This document shows, piece after piece, positions 52,301 to 63,796 of a DNA stretch of 64,000 bases. Under the pieces are notes generated by a model, which did no database searches, was not told the origin of the DNA, and saw nothing but the letters and a program-made list of their open reading frames with translations. Every line of letters begins with the position of its first letter. The first letter of the stretch is position 1. A program made the position numbers and the translations under genes. This stretch comes from Apus apus (Eukaryota > Chordata > Aves > Apodiformes > Apodidae), in assembly GCF_020740795.1 (NCBI RefSeq), contig NC_067312.1, positions 66,112,905 through 66,176,904 of the forward strand, in the 5' to 3' direction.

Positions 52301-55300
52301 GGCCCTCTGAGACTCAAGCAACATATGGACAAAAAATTTGTGCCTTTCCGGAAACTCCACTTTGGTCGCTACCCTGGAGCATATGAAAAGTGAGTTCAAA
52401 ACAGAGGAGGGAAGAAGCTATAATGGCATTTCCAAAACAAATTATTTCTCCTGCATATATAAAACTACTGTCTCCTAAAGTTGGGTTGTAAAATTTAAAT
52501 CATGCATAGTTCAGCCCTCAAAGTGCTGTAAATTAAGTTAGGAAGATAAATCCAGTTCTGTTTACCTGAAATCAAGAGCTTCCCACCATTTCTAAATTAA
52601 GAACTGTGTTGTAGAGGAAGTTGCTGTGTAGCCAGGCTGAAGCACCCAGAAAGGTGAGAGAAGTCAAAAAAGTCCTGACTGAGGTTGATTGAATGTACCA
52701 GAGGGTCTTCTGCTAGTCAGGGGATTACCATTAATACATTTAGAAGTCTGAAATCTGTTGATAGACATCTCTGCTACCAACCCAGGGGGAAAGAAGTGGC
52801 AAGTGATTTAGTAATAGCTGATAGGTAATTGGTGTTCTTTCATAATGATATGTATCCAAAAGTTTAATACAGATATGGAAAATTAAATTAAAAGGTAAAG
52901 AAACAAAAATGCATTGAGTAATGAGTGCTAGAGAACATGAATAAAGAGAGGTGATGTACCACAAAGACGTGCCAACTAGTGCAGCTAACCCATGCTCTTA
53001 ACATGCTGAGGGGACATGTTTCTTGCATAAATTTTTGAATTGGTGTTGTTATTTGTCCTTAGTCCTATGCTTAAAATTTGCATTAAATTAGTAAAGTTAC
53101 TGTCAATGCCTGCCTTTACTTAAAATGCTTCCAGTAGCATTTCTGTATTTCAGGAAATATAGATCATGGCAAATCTTGTCACTGTTTTCAAAGCCAAGCA
53201 CATACCACTAGGCTTTGAAAAGTTTTGCTGTAGGGTATGAGTGTATGCCATAGATCAGAGGAAAAAAAAAAACACTTTACAGGTAAAAATAAATCTGTTT
53301 ATGCTTTTCCTTAAAATTGACACCATTCTTTCTTCCTTTTAAGTCACGGAATCTGTACTATTTATGTGCCTAAACATTAAGTTGACTATGTAAGCTGTTA
53401 GTATCACATTACATTCATTGTAAAATGCTGAACAGTTGATAAATTTTGAATGCAAATAGATTCAAAATAGAGACTAAAATTTGGTTCTTAAGTGCATTCC
53501 ATACTTATTCAACTAAATAAATAGTGTGAATTTTCAAATGCACTGACCAACAGCTCTGAATAAATTCTGTTTAAGTCATAAGTCAGTGAAGGAATTAGTG
53601 ATCTGACAAGCTAACTGTGGACTTATTGGCATAGAATTTAATTTTAAACAATTTTTAAGTGTATAAGGTATTTGTTGAAGTTCTTCTTCACTTTCATTTG
53701 GGTGTACTTGAACAGAGAAATCACTGCCAGTAGTATGGATTAAGATTTTAACCTGAGCTAGAGGAAAAAGAGGCTTGTGGTTTGTAAAGAATTGAATGGT
53801 GTAATGTATCCTCTTTCATTCCCCGCAGGCCAGAACTTCAACTTGTTTCCATTGATGACTTAAAAGTTCATATTCCAAAAAATCCGTCCAGTTTTCTAGA
53901 GGAGGTGTCACAGTCTAGATTTCTTGAATGTAGGTACAGAGAAGCTCGGGCTTTCTTTCAGGTCAGTGGTAATCAGGTAGTGTCTCTGAGATGCAATGTA
54001 TGTTTTCACTGATTGACCCTACCTACAAACAGTTCACAGTTTTATACCTAGATGGGACTGTTTGCATACATAAAGCTAAATACAGCCTCTGAGACTTAAT
54101 CCACGAAGTTTATTAAGTGGTAATAAAACTGAATCTTTAAGTGAAAGTCATGGTTTGTCTTCATTATTTGTGAGTGCATTGTTTTTCCATTTTCTAGAAC
54201 TTTGAAGAGATAACCAGCTTTTCCATAGCTTACACCATTGTTCCTATTAAATAGATTTCCTGTAAAAAACTAAAATCTTGTGTATCTTTGTGATTGAAAA
54301 TTTTCCTTATGGCAAGTCTCAAAGTTCTGAGTAATATTTAATTTTATATTATTTTGAACCATGTACTGCAGTTCCACGTTCCCACTTTGTTTTATTTGAA
54401 ATGATATGGTCATTCCAAAATTTTTTTACCTCATTTCTATTTGACCATGTAAACTAATGGTTTTTAGAGAATTATTTAAAAAATATTGCTACCTGATTAA
54501 GCAGATAGTAGAAGTTTTTCCTGCTGGAGTATGGGGAGTATTTTGTCCTAACTTGAAAAGGATTGAAATATAAAGTGGTTGAGTGTTAACCACAGTTAGG
54601 ATTGAGTCAGGTCATTGAATTTGAGCCATCTCTGATTTCATGAAAGGCAGGGAAGAAAAGGGGGGACACTAGAGGTTCTGTTCTTGAGTCAGGTGAGGTC
54701 TTTGGGAAGGAACTTCTCAGGGAAGGGAAGGCCATCCTTGTTCAGTCTAGTAGGCCATAGCTCCCCATGCATGTAACAGTTGCTATATCCAAGGGTACCT
54801 ACCAGTATGTTGTCACTTCACCTGTGAAGGACAGAAATTGTAAGCATGCTCCACTTGAGCTCTGTAACCTCCAAACAGTAATTGCCACAGGCAGAGAAAA
54901 CATGCCTTGGGAGGTTTATTGAAATGTGCTGGGGCTTTAATATTGAAATAAGCAGCTGGCATCCATTCTGAACAGTTAATTTCAACTGTTTGCTTCCCCA
55001 GAATCCATAATGAGATCAGTCATGAAGCTAAGTGGTGCATTGTGCCTGTGTTTGAGTCGGTGCTGTTTGCCCAGGGTGCCGTGTTGGTTTGGGATTTGCA
55101 TTAACAGAAGATCTTGCCACAGCTGTAGTTGGAAGATGGGCACGGTTTTCTGCTCCCACTGTTTCCAATACTGTGGTAGAAGTTGTCGACGTCCAGTTCT
55201 AACACTTGGTGGCGCCCAATAAACTAATGTGCTGGGAGTGACTCTGATTTTGTCCGTTTTCCCCCTGGACTCTGGGTGTTGCCTTCAGCCTGTGTGGATC

Positions 55301-58300
55301 TGGGGATTCACCTGTGTTGTTGCCAAGTGCCGAGAATCAGAGCCTAATACCTATATTCTTACTCTGTTTTACTATGACTTCACATTCTGCCAGTTGGAAA
55401 AACAGAAAATTGATGCTTCGGAGATTAAATTGTAGCTTGTTATTCTAGTGCATGTTCTCAAACTGGGCTGTCTCTGTGAGAATAGGTACTACCCAGATAT
55501 CAGTGAAGTAAATTTTTAATGGTATTTTTTTCTTAGAACACTGAAAAATAAAGGGAAAAGTTTTCTCTCTGTCAATGACTTGCTCTTCCTTTGCCTTCCA
55601 GCTGTATCCTGATGATGCCTCTCTTGATGCAGTGGAATTCAGAAAAAAAGCAAAATCCTTGCTCCATAAGGCTGTCCTGACACTGAATAACTTAGGAGTA
55701 AAGTTCTGGCTGAGCAGTGGAACATGCCTTGGTAAAACATTTGTGTTGTGTTGCATTTTTAAACTAATCTGAAATTTTAAACATGTCATCCTCTATTGCT
55801 TGTGATGTCAGCTGAGGTTACATGTACTAGGTTGGGAGGTAAAATATGGCATTAGCTGTTTTGAAGTAGGCTTCTTTTGCTACTGACAAAATGCTTTTTC
55901 TTCAGAAACCTGGGCCTTGGAGATGTTGAGCAAATTTCCAGTGAAGCATTTGAAGTTGTTAGCTATTGTTCATGCTGTCTTGATCACTGCTTAGAAAGCA
56001 ATTGTTTTTCCCTAAACTGTGTGACTTGGAATTTACTAAATGTACTTTGGAAAGCAGAGTGATGGGCACATATTTCTGCTGTCCACGTAAACTCTCATCT
56101 GATTTTTCTTCCTTTGCAATTTGGTGCTGATCACTGACTTTAAAAATACAGTTTATTTATCTACAACACATCTTTTTAATAAAATATCGGCCTAGGAGAG
56201 TAGGTACTGTAAATTTTCAGTTCTACTGAAGATGAAAGTAGTATCTTATAGCTGGTGAAGATTCTTTTGTTACTGAAACAGGTTGTGAAAGCTCATGTGT
56301 ATGCAGATTTGATTTGTATTTATTTAGTCCTTGGGAATGTAGTTTTCTGAGTGAACAGTTACTAGAAGCTTCTTTAATTAAACAGACAAAAGGATGTCCC
56401 ACTTCTTGTCTTACTGTTTTGCAGTAGTGATGGAAAGATGACTACTGTCTCAGACACTATTTAAAAGAATAGTTTCAAAGTAAAAGCACAGCTGTAGTAA
56501 CTGTTCATTGATTATACTGTTAGATTTGGGCCCAGGTGAAGAATATTTTTTCTATATGGACATTTAGATTAGGCAACTGAAGACACTATGTCTTTAAAAG
56601 GGTGTTCTCTCTCTCATGCTTTGGCTTTCTGGAGGAAAGGGCTGTCTGTGAGTGCAGTAGGATTTGTTTTCTTCAATGTTGGTTCATTTTGTACTGTACA
56701 AAGGCAGAAGTCTTGTTTATAGCCTCATTCAAATATTTCTGCCTAGTGACCTTATGGCAGTTCATTTTTATGTTCCTTTTGTTCTGCTGATATCTTTCTC
56801 ATGCTCCTGACTTAACTAGGTTGTTTGTTTCTTTTTTTTTTTTTTTTTCCTTTTTTTTTTTTAAATGTATTTTTTTTATTTCCTCAGGCTGGTACAGACA
56901 GTGCAATGTCATTCCTCACAGCAAAGATGTGGATTTGGGAGTCTTCATAAGAGACTACAAATCAGATATCATTCCAGCCTTTCAGAAAGCAGGGTTATCA
57001 CTGAAGCACAGATTTGGCAAGGTACATAGATAATGAGCAATTTGATTAAGGTGTCTTTTCGTAGGCTTGCAAGTTTGGTACAGCTACAGATTCCTTAGGT
57101 AGAATGGTATCTGAAGCCTCCGTGGCAGATATTTACTTATTATGGTTTTACCTAACCATATAATCTTGTTGATTCTTGTGTGTTCTCTTGGACTGTGTGT
57201 GAGAAAATAACCCTTCTTAATGGCTTCTACCCTGTTCGGGGAGTCTGAGTTCCATCTAGGAAGAAGTTTTTAGTAAGTTTTTAAAGGAGTGTAATCTGTG
57301 TCAGTGGTGTTAGGGTAACTGAAGAATCAAGATAGAACTTAGTCTTATGAGGCTGGATGGGCCTCATCATATGGAAGGATTGGTGATAGCTCTGAGATTA
57401 TCTGTAGCCCTGTACATAAAACTAGCAGAAAGGGAAAGATGGCTTGAGGTGGGCATTGGGGTTGTTAATTGTTAGCTTATATAGATCTTTATTTAGCATT
57501 TTTAGAGGGTAGGCTGCATAATGGTAGTGAACAGAAACAAAATTACAGGAATATGAAAGTTCAGCTGCAGTGCAGGTGATTTATTGTTCCAGTGAGTGTT
57601 TTATGATGGAGGAAGCATGTTAAATGAAGACATCTACTAATCATGTGTCTGTTCACTGAGGTTATTTTGCTTGTGGTAGAGGACAGGGAAATGGTGCTGA
57701 AACTTGTGAAGCAGAAGAGAGGAATGAGATGGCAGTCCCACTGTGGTGCAGAAAACTTCCAGTGTTCTCAAAACACCAAATAACCACCCCAAACCAGCGA
57801 TACCAGTGACAGTGGATTTTCTGCAGTTTAGGATAGGAGTAACTCTGCATACCTGACCAAAATACATTTGTTTTCTGAAACCTGCAGACATTATTACGCT
57901 TCTATTTTTATGAGTATATACAATGTGTATTTTTGTGTTGCAGGTAGAAGACAGCTTGGAACTCTCTTTCCAGGGAGAAGATGGTGTGAAACTTGATATT
58001 TTTTTCTTCTATGAAGAGGATGACCACATATGGAATGGAGGAACTCAGGCCAAATCGGGCAAGAAATTTAAGTATGAACTGAATTTGTACCTCTAGTAGG
58101 AAAGAAATTGAACAAGTTAGTGTTTAGTGTTGGCATTTTGTGTGCTGTTGTCTAGCAAAGTCTATGCATTTTGGGGGAAAGGCAGTTGTCAGAGGAGAAA
58201 CAGTGGAGATTTTGCACTTTGAGACCGGAGAAATAGAGAACAGTACTTACTGGAGAGATGCTGGGCTTGTCAAATGTCAGTTCAGTCATGAGGTTGTCAA

Positions 58301-61300
58301 GCATTTCTGTCATGCTTTTGTGTTGAAAGCAATGCTGGCACATCATGTATCAAGCAGACTTTATCTGGACTGTGACAAACTCTGAGTTAAATAAACAGCT
58401 AAGATGAGAAAGAAGTCTCTAAAACTATGTTTGTTGCACAAACTAATTTTGCAGTAAGAAATTAATCCTTAGGCATCTGTCTTGATGACAGAGCGTTATG
58501 GCAGAAAGCTTCAGCTGTCCTTGCAAAGTAAACCTTGTAGGATTGGATTTTGTCTTAATGATGTGGAATGCTTTATTGACTTCAAATGTTGTGACAGCAG
58601 CATAGATAACTACTGCAGACCTTGGTGTTTGTGTTCTGAAAATGGAATTTTAAATAGGATTCCACCTTCTTCTTTCATACCTTTCAGTATTAAATCATCA
58701 AATAAGTACAACAACTCCCTAATCTACTCAGCAAACACTATAGGTTTTGATAACTAGATTTGTTTCTTTACATCATCCACCTTTACTCAGAAAGAGACAG
58801 TTGCACACCAGTTGAAACCCTTGCTGACTTCTGTAGGTTTTAATTATCTTTCATATTTTGCCTGAACCGTATTTGCTTATATTTGACTAATGGGAACTTA
58901 GTGAGCATTGTCATCTAGGTGGTGGTAATGTCTGAATCCTTCTCTTAGTTATCTTTGTTCTGAAGTGATAAACAAAGCTTGGGGAAGTTATTTTGATAAC
59001 CAGAGTGAAAAGGCACACTTAGAAATAGGAAGAGCTCTTGGAATATTCCTGCAGAAAATTACATGTTTCAGAGTATTTTTCAGCAGTAATACAGCAATAA
59101 TTACATACTTTTCCAAAGTGGGCTTGATGTCTGGTTTTCTGTACAAGATTTTGGAGGATTTTCTGTGATCTTTTCTGGGGAGGAAGCTGGCCAGTAAATT
59201 CTTTGCCTTTTCTTCTGGCTTCTGTTGTGTATAAATTGCAGTATCTGTTTCCATGCCAGTGGAGTTGACATGCTCTTCCAAAATCGCATTGTAGCATCAG
59301 ACCTGGGGTACTTGAGAGCTGTTTTTCCCCTCTTTGGTAGGACTGGTCTAAGGCATGAGAATAGAAGGTAGATGTGAACCTGTACTATGCTTCTGCTCCT
59401 TTATCCTAGGATATTACAGGTCTTTTGGAACTCGAGATTTCATAAAAACACTTTCATTTTCTTGTAGCCTAGTACTTATTTTTGGTGGTAGTTTTTTTTC
59501 AAAGTACACAAACATGGCTTTCTGGATCAGTAAGAACTTATTTGCTATGAGATTGTGGTATAAGGAAGCCTCTAGTTCTGAACTGGTGTTTCTTAGGATT
59601 GGTTCACTGTACTTAATCCATACAGAAAAGGAGCAAGAAAACTGCTTTGTTTTACCATTATAAAGGCCCTGAGAGAACATGGCAGTTCAGGATGCTTAGC
59701 CAAACAATTCCAGATATGTCTTATTCAGATACTTTCTCAGAAAGAGAAAATAGATCACAGCTTTTTAACTGTGAGATGTGATGACTTAGCATGCTTGACC
59801 TGAACGGTTGGGAGAAGGTCAGTCAAAAGAGAAATGATTGTTTGATTTGATGAATCCTAAATCCTCTTTAACACTTTTGAAGGAATCTCATATATGGCAC
59901 CCACAAGAGATACTGGTTGCTACTAGATCGTCACAGATAAATGTGGAAGATCTGTTCCCAAGTTAATTATGTTTTTTAAAATTAAGGGTAAAAACCAGTT
60001 TCTTCAGAAACCTAAATATATGCATAGGCATACATTCTACATATCTTGCTAAATACAAGTATGAAGAATGTAAGCATTTATCTCAAAAATATTTTTAATA
60101 GTAATTTTTAGTCTCTGTTGCCTTGGAGAGCTGGTTTCTAAACCTTACATATCTGGTTGCATGGTTTGCTTTTTCATGTACACGAATACATTCTCAGCAT
60201 TGCAGGCACAAGCCAGCATGTACATCCTCCTTTTCTTGTCTTGGAGTTAGAGCAGTTGAGACCTCCTTTTTGCTTAAAACAATTTAATGCTTGACAATTG
60301 CTTTCTTCAGCAGAGAATAAGTATTTAAAAAACCTGAATTTAGGAATCAAATCTATACTGTGTGCTTGAATCTTTAAAATGAGTTAATTCTGTAGGTTCT
60401 TTCCATAGCGGACTTTGTGTAAGTGTAAAATCTTTTCAGTACTTTTATCTTCAAAGATTGATGAGACTGGAATTGCACAAAAGAATGGTGAGCAGTGAAT
60501 AAGTACAAGAGAACGTAGCTTCATTCCAGCCCCTTGGAATGAGCAAATGACAGAGTGTGAAGTATCACCAAATGCTACATTTTTCATCAGTGAATGTAAA
60601 CATTTGGTTTTAATAGTAGTTAAATAATTATTTTGGTGAAATTACCAACAAATTCTTAACTTGCAAATTAGTTAAATTCTCCTTAGCATTACTATTCAGA
60701 GTTCACCCTCTGGAGGTACATTATTTCAGTGGTTTGCTGATAGCTTTTGTGTGTGCATGCCCACTACAGTTCAGATAGATGAATAATATCTTGGGTTAAT
60801 AACAGCTAAATAGCTATTTGATGATTATAGATCCACAAATGAAGCTTCTTTACTTTTTTTTTTTTTCCCTTGATAGCTGGCGTTTTTTTAATTTTTGTTT
60901 TAATTTAGAGCTAATCAGTAGTCTCTGGGTATGTATCCAAAAGTGCTTGATGACTTTTTTTCTCTCCTTCCATTTAAGGCAAAAAAGCAAGGTTGTTTTA
61001 TTTTCTGAGACTGTCCACTCGGCCCTTAGAAAGAAAATTAACTTTATGCTTAGAGGAACAGGTGTGGTTTATAATTTATGCAGTGCAGAAATCTTTTAAC
61101 CTTCTTTTTCAAAAGGTCTGAGTGCTTATGGTTTAATTTTAACCTGTGAGAAGGAATTTTAAGGTTACTTTTTTTCCATGGAAGACTTCACAACTTCCGA
61201 AGTTGGAGGGATCTTCTGCAGGAATAGTATGTAGGCTTTGGTATTTACTTGTTTAACAAAACCACTCTGAGGAATTTTAAGGTTACTTTTTTTCCATGGA

Positions 61301-62344
61301 AGACTTCACAACTTCCGAAGTTGGAGGGATCTTCTGCAGGAATAGTATGTAGGCTTTGGTATTTACTTGTTTAACAAAACCACTCTGACACTGTGCTCCT
61401 ATAGGATGTCGTTCAGATCAAACTGTGAGATTTACCTACCTTACGTCAGTATATGCCAGGATATAGGCAGGGCTTGTGTTGGCTCACCTAGAGAAAGCAG
61501 CAGGTACAGAACAATGTTGGATTGGTAAAATAAATTATTTAGAGAATTTGAATGGGCTGAGATGGTTTCAGAAAGTACAGGGTGGAAGCTATATCTTAAT
61601 TCTTTGCAGCTGCTCCGAGTCTGACACCATGTTTAAACATGGGTACGGAAGGGGAAATGCGTGCTTGCTTTGGTAAGATTGAAGAAGGTAAAACATGTTT
61701 TCAAGAAAGCCCTGACTCGTAATAAAGTACTTAATGCTGCTTTTATCAAAATCTTCCCTGCCAAATAACATGTAACGTCCACTTGACACCCTTCTAAGTG
61801 AGGTAACTGTCAAATCCAGTTTGTAATTGGCAAGGTAGAGAGACAAGGAATAACTTATTTCCTATAGGTGGCAGAGAGAGATGAGAATAAGCAGCAAAGG
61901 AACTAGAAATGCTCCTTCCTAAGAACACATGACACATTACTGTTTATAAAACCATCCCTGTCCGGTATGTAAATAATAGCTCATAGATAGAAAGCTATGA
62001 AATAAGAAAATAAAAAAAGAAGTTAAATGTAATATGGCCACTCGCTGCAGTTGTCTGCTTTCTCTGTGAACTTACTTAGAGGTGTATGTCAGTCTTCTGC
62101 CAGTGATCATGTGTTTTTGTTGTGACACAGGTATCTGTTTCCAAAGTTTACTCTGTGTTGGACTGAATTTGTAGAACTCAAGGTACATGTGCCCTGTGAA
62201 ACCCTTCAGTATGTTGAAGCCAACTATGGGTCGGATTGGAAGGTTCCTGTGAAGATGTGGGACTGGAAGAGCTCACCACCCAATGTGCACTACAATGGTG
62301 TCTGGCCTGTTGATGAGTGGGATGATGTCATTCAAGTCTACTGA
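46285..62344 (+). CDS. FKTN: FKTN (fukutin), whole coding span (9 coding exons, 461 aa)
   Basis: Fukutin, a Golgi type II membrane enzyme that transfers ribitol 5-phosphate from CDP-ribitol to the core M3 O-mannosyl glycan of alpha-dystroglycan; FKRP adds the second unit. The nine exons join in frame to 1,386 nt, giving 461 residues, equal to the human protein as I recall it. Seen in order: a short basic cytosolic tail (QKINKN), a signal-anchor helix (about residues 8-28), a stem, a lumenal N-terminal domain and a LicD-type nucleotidyltransferase domain from about residue 290. The latter has WLSSGTCLG and the metal-binding DVD triad at Asp317-Val-Asp319. The C-terminus is WDDVIQVY. All introns are GT-AG, and there is no frameshift or premature stop. 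No N-x-S/T sequon is present apart from one Asn-Pro-Ser. Confidence 0.97.
47657..47716 (+). CDS. FKTN: FKTN coding exon 2 (residues 36-55), stem
   Basis: Acceptor atttttag, donor GTATGT, phase 0, 20 codons: [20 protein letters not shown]. This is the Ser/Gly-rich stem after the membrane anchor. It is less conserved than the rest but keeps the NGA start and the Trp at the exon end. Confidence 0.93.
49735..50160 (-). mobile_element. Degenerate CR1-type LINE in FKTN intron
   Basis: Shares with the 34.3-kb fragment the stretch gtgccttgctaaagtcaagg followed by aacagtgtcc. It ends in a cagccagcttcctcagcacc-like CR1 segment. It lies in the intron before fukutin coding exon 3, in minus orientation. 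Confidence 0.7.
50435..50638 (+). CDS. FKTN: FKTN coding exon 3 (residues 56-123)
   Basis: Acceptor gtcaaacag, donor GTAAGT, phase 0, 68 codons. Contains [20 protein letters not shown] and [16 protein letters not shown]. The segment matching the human glycosylated Asn region reads [10 protein letters not shown] here and carries no sequon. Confidence 0.96.
52112..52389 (+). CDS. FKTN: FKTN coding exon 4 (residues 124-215)
   Basis: Acceptor cccttatag, donor GTGAGT. Encodes [39 protein letters not shown] and [19 protein letters not shown], strongly matching fukutin. Ends two bases into a Lys codon. This is the lumenal N-terminal domain. Confidence 0.96.
53829..53961 (+). CDS. FKTN: FKTN coding exon 5 (residues 216-260)
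   Basis: Acceptor ccccgcag, donor GTCAGT. Encodes [40 protein letters not shown] and Q. The NPS here is the only Asn-x-Ser in the protein and is blocked by proline. Ends in phase 0. Confidence 0.95.
55602..55731 (+). CDS. FKTN: FKTN coding exon 6 (residues 261-303)
   Basis: Acceptor tgccttccag, donor GTAAAA. Encodes [20 protein letters not shown] and then [16 protein letters not shown], the opening helix and first strand of the LicD-type nucleotidyltransferase domain. The Gly-Thr-Cys-Leu-Gly turn is split across the donor. Confidence 0.96.
56831..56880 (+). repeat. Long T tracts before the catalytic-exon acceptor
   Basis: Runs of 17 T and 12 T, broken by CC, then AAATGTA and TTTTTTTATT, lie within 60 nt upstream of the acceptor of FKTN coding exon 7. 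They probably act as the polypyrimidine tract and are likely length-variable. Confidence 0.85.
56888..57021 (+). CDS. FKTN: FKTN coding exon 7 (residues 304-348), catalytic DxD
   Basis: Acceptor atttcctcag after long T tracts, donor GTACAT, phase 0 at the end. Encodes [20 protein letters not shown], with the Asp317-x-Asp319 metal-binding motif of the transferase, followed by [15 protein letters not shown]. Confidence 0.97.
57944..58071 (+). CDS. FKTN: FKTN coding exon 8 (residues 349-390)
   Basis: Acceptor tgttgcag, donor GTATGA. Encodes [39 protein letters not shown] and KKF, the second half of the catalytic domain. The LDIFFFYEE strand is a conserved LicD-family feature. Ends two bases into a Lys codon. 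Confidence 0.96.
61153..61388 (+). repeat. Perfect 118-bp tandem duplication in the last FKTN intron
   Basis: 61153-61270 and 61271-61388 are head-to-tail copies beginning ggaattttaaggttactttt and ending aaaaccactctga. I found no difference over 118 bases by eye. It is about 740 bp upstream of the last coding exon. Confidence 0.95.
62131..62344 (+). CDS. FKTN: FKTN coding exon 9, C-terminus and stop (residues 391-461)
   Basis: Acceptor tgtgacacag. Encodes [60 protein letters not shown] and WDDVIQVY, then TGA at 62342-62344. It follows a 4.1-kb intron that carries the 118-bp duplication. Confidence 0.97.
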
Positions 62345-62561
62345 CCACCTGACTTCTAGCTGAGCATGCCAGCTGTATTTGAAACTGTCAGTTTCTGTTT
62401 TCCTATTTCCCAAAGGCATCAACTTCCATTCCTTTTGTAACTTCCTATCTGTTTCCTAAGGAGACATTTCCCTTTTTTTTTCTTTTTTGCTTAACAGGTA
62501 TTTTTTCATCTTCATCCTGCATTTTCCAGGTAGTTAAAGGAGAAGATTAAAAGCACCTGAA

Positions 62562-62567
62562 AATAAA
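62562..62567 (+). terminator. Candidate proximal polyadenylation signal of FKTN
   Basis: AATAAA 218 bp after the fukutin stop. It could give a short 3' UTR isoform. Confidence 0.45.
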
Positions 62568-63130
62568 GGAAGCTGAAAGAAAAGCTGCACAAAGGGAATA
62601 GAAAGGAAATGTTGCAGTAAACATGGGCAGTTTAAGAGTAAACAGCAGCCAGCTGGCTTAAACTTTCCTGGGAGCACCAAAACCTTGGGACTGCTCAATT
62701 CTCAAACTTAAAGAGAGGGATAGGATGGAAAAATGCCAGAGTAGTTCCTCTTCCCTCAGAGGAGATTCTGTGAAAAGTTCAAATTTTAAACGTCAGAGTT
62801 ATGACTACCTCAGGTGTGCTTGATTGCAGATTGGTACAACCCTGTGATACACACCAAGTTGCTCTTGGGAGTGGAATGTTTCCATGACACAGAACCTGTG
62901 TCACCCACCTGCTTTACATGTAGCAGGTATTTGGTAATGGCGTAATGCTAAGTGAGTAGAAGGAGTAACTAGCTATCCACACCAGACATCATCAAACAGT
63001 AGCTGGGTTTTCTGTGAACTATCACCAGTACAGGCATTTGTGACAGGGAATGTTACCTGCTGTTTTTCCTTTTCTTCTCTTTTTTAAGAGCATGAAGGTG
63101 TAGGCTGCACAGATACCTTTCCCATAAAGT

Positions 63131-63136
63131 AATAAA
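63131..63136 (+). terminator. Candidate distal polyadenylation signal of FKTN
   Basis: AATAAA about 790 bp after the stop, followed by a T-rich stretch (ctggttttttatg) suited to a downstream element. Confidence 0.5.
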
Positions 63137-63796
63137 TATTCTGGTTTTTTATGCCCACTTCTCCATTTAAGAGTGTTGACCAGATTTTAGAAAATTACAG
63201 CTGTCCCTGCTTTCTTACAAGTAGGTAGAAATGCCAGTATTGTTAGCACCCTGTTTAACAGGGCCTCACAGGAAAGAGATCTCAGAGAATCGCAGCTCTT
63301 TTCTCTAAGACTGAGCAGAAGTGTGTACATACACCAACTGTTCCATCAAATTTGCAAAATCAAACTCGTCAAACTGCAAGTGAGTGTAATACTAGGTTTT
63401 GGATGGGAATAGAGTGGAAGCCTGATAGCTCCCTCCTCCTGCTGCTGCTTGTGCTTTTGGTCAGTGAGGTAAGAGTTCTTCCGTATTTTGGAGAGGGATA
63501 ATAGCTTTTGTATGAGCGTGCTTTTCCAAGTTTTTCCAGTCCTATGCAGGGCAGACAAGGGTACTTGGCTGCTAGTGGGTTACAACTATAGTGTACAGTA
63601 CAGACCAGGAGTTCTTGTTAACCAGGGTCAAGGTACTGAATGGAGCTCGTGTTTACTTGTAACAAACCTGTATCTGCTTTCTCCTCACTAAAGCAGAAAG
63701 AATATCTGTGTCACAGCTCTTCCACTTCCCCTGGGTAGAGGTAGGTTGAGTCTGTGTTTGCATCTTGGTGATCTGCAGTTGTCAGCTGTGTAATGC

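Larger units (their letters stand above)
46390..55601 (+). other. FKTN introns between coding exons 1 and 6
   Basis: Introns of about 1.3, 2.7, 1.5, 1.4 and 1.6 kb. They hold one degenerate CR1 fragment and, near 55.2 kb, a primer-binding-site-like motif. Otherwise unremarkable. Confidence 0.85.
55732..62130 (+). other. FKTN introns between coding exons 6 and 9
   Basis: Introns of about 1.2, 0.9 and 4.1 kb. They include the T tracts before exon 7 and the perfect 118-bp duplication in the last intron. Confidence 0.85.
62345..63796 (+). other. FKTN 3' UTR and downstream flank
   Basis: Untranslated sequence after the fukutin TGA, with two AATAAA signals. No further exon was recognised. TAL2, the expected next gene in vertebrates, is not reached. 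Confidence 0.7.
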
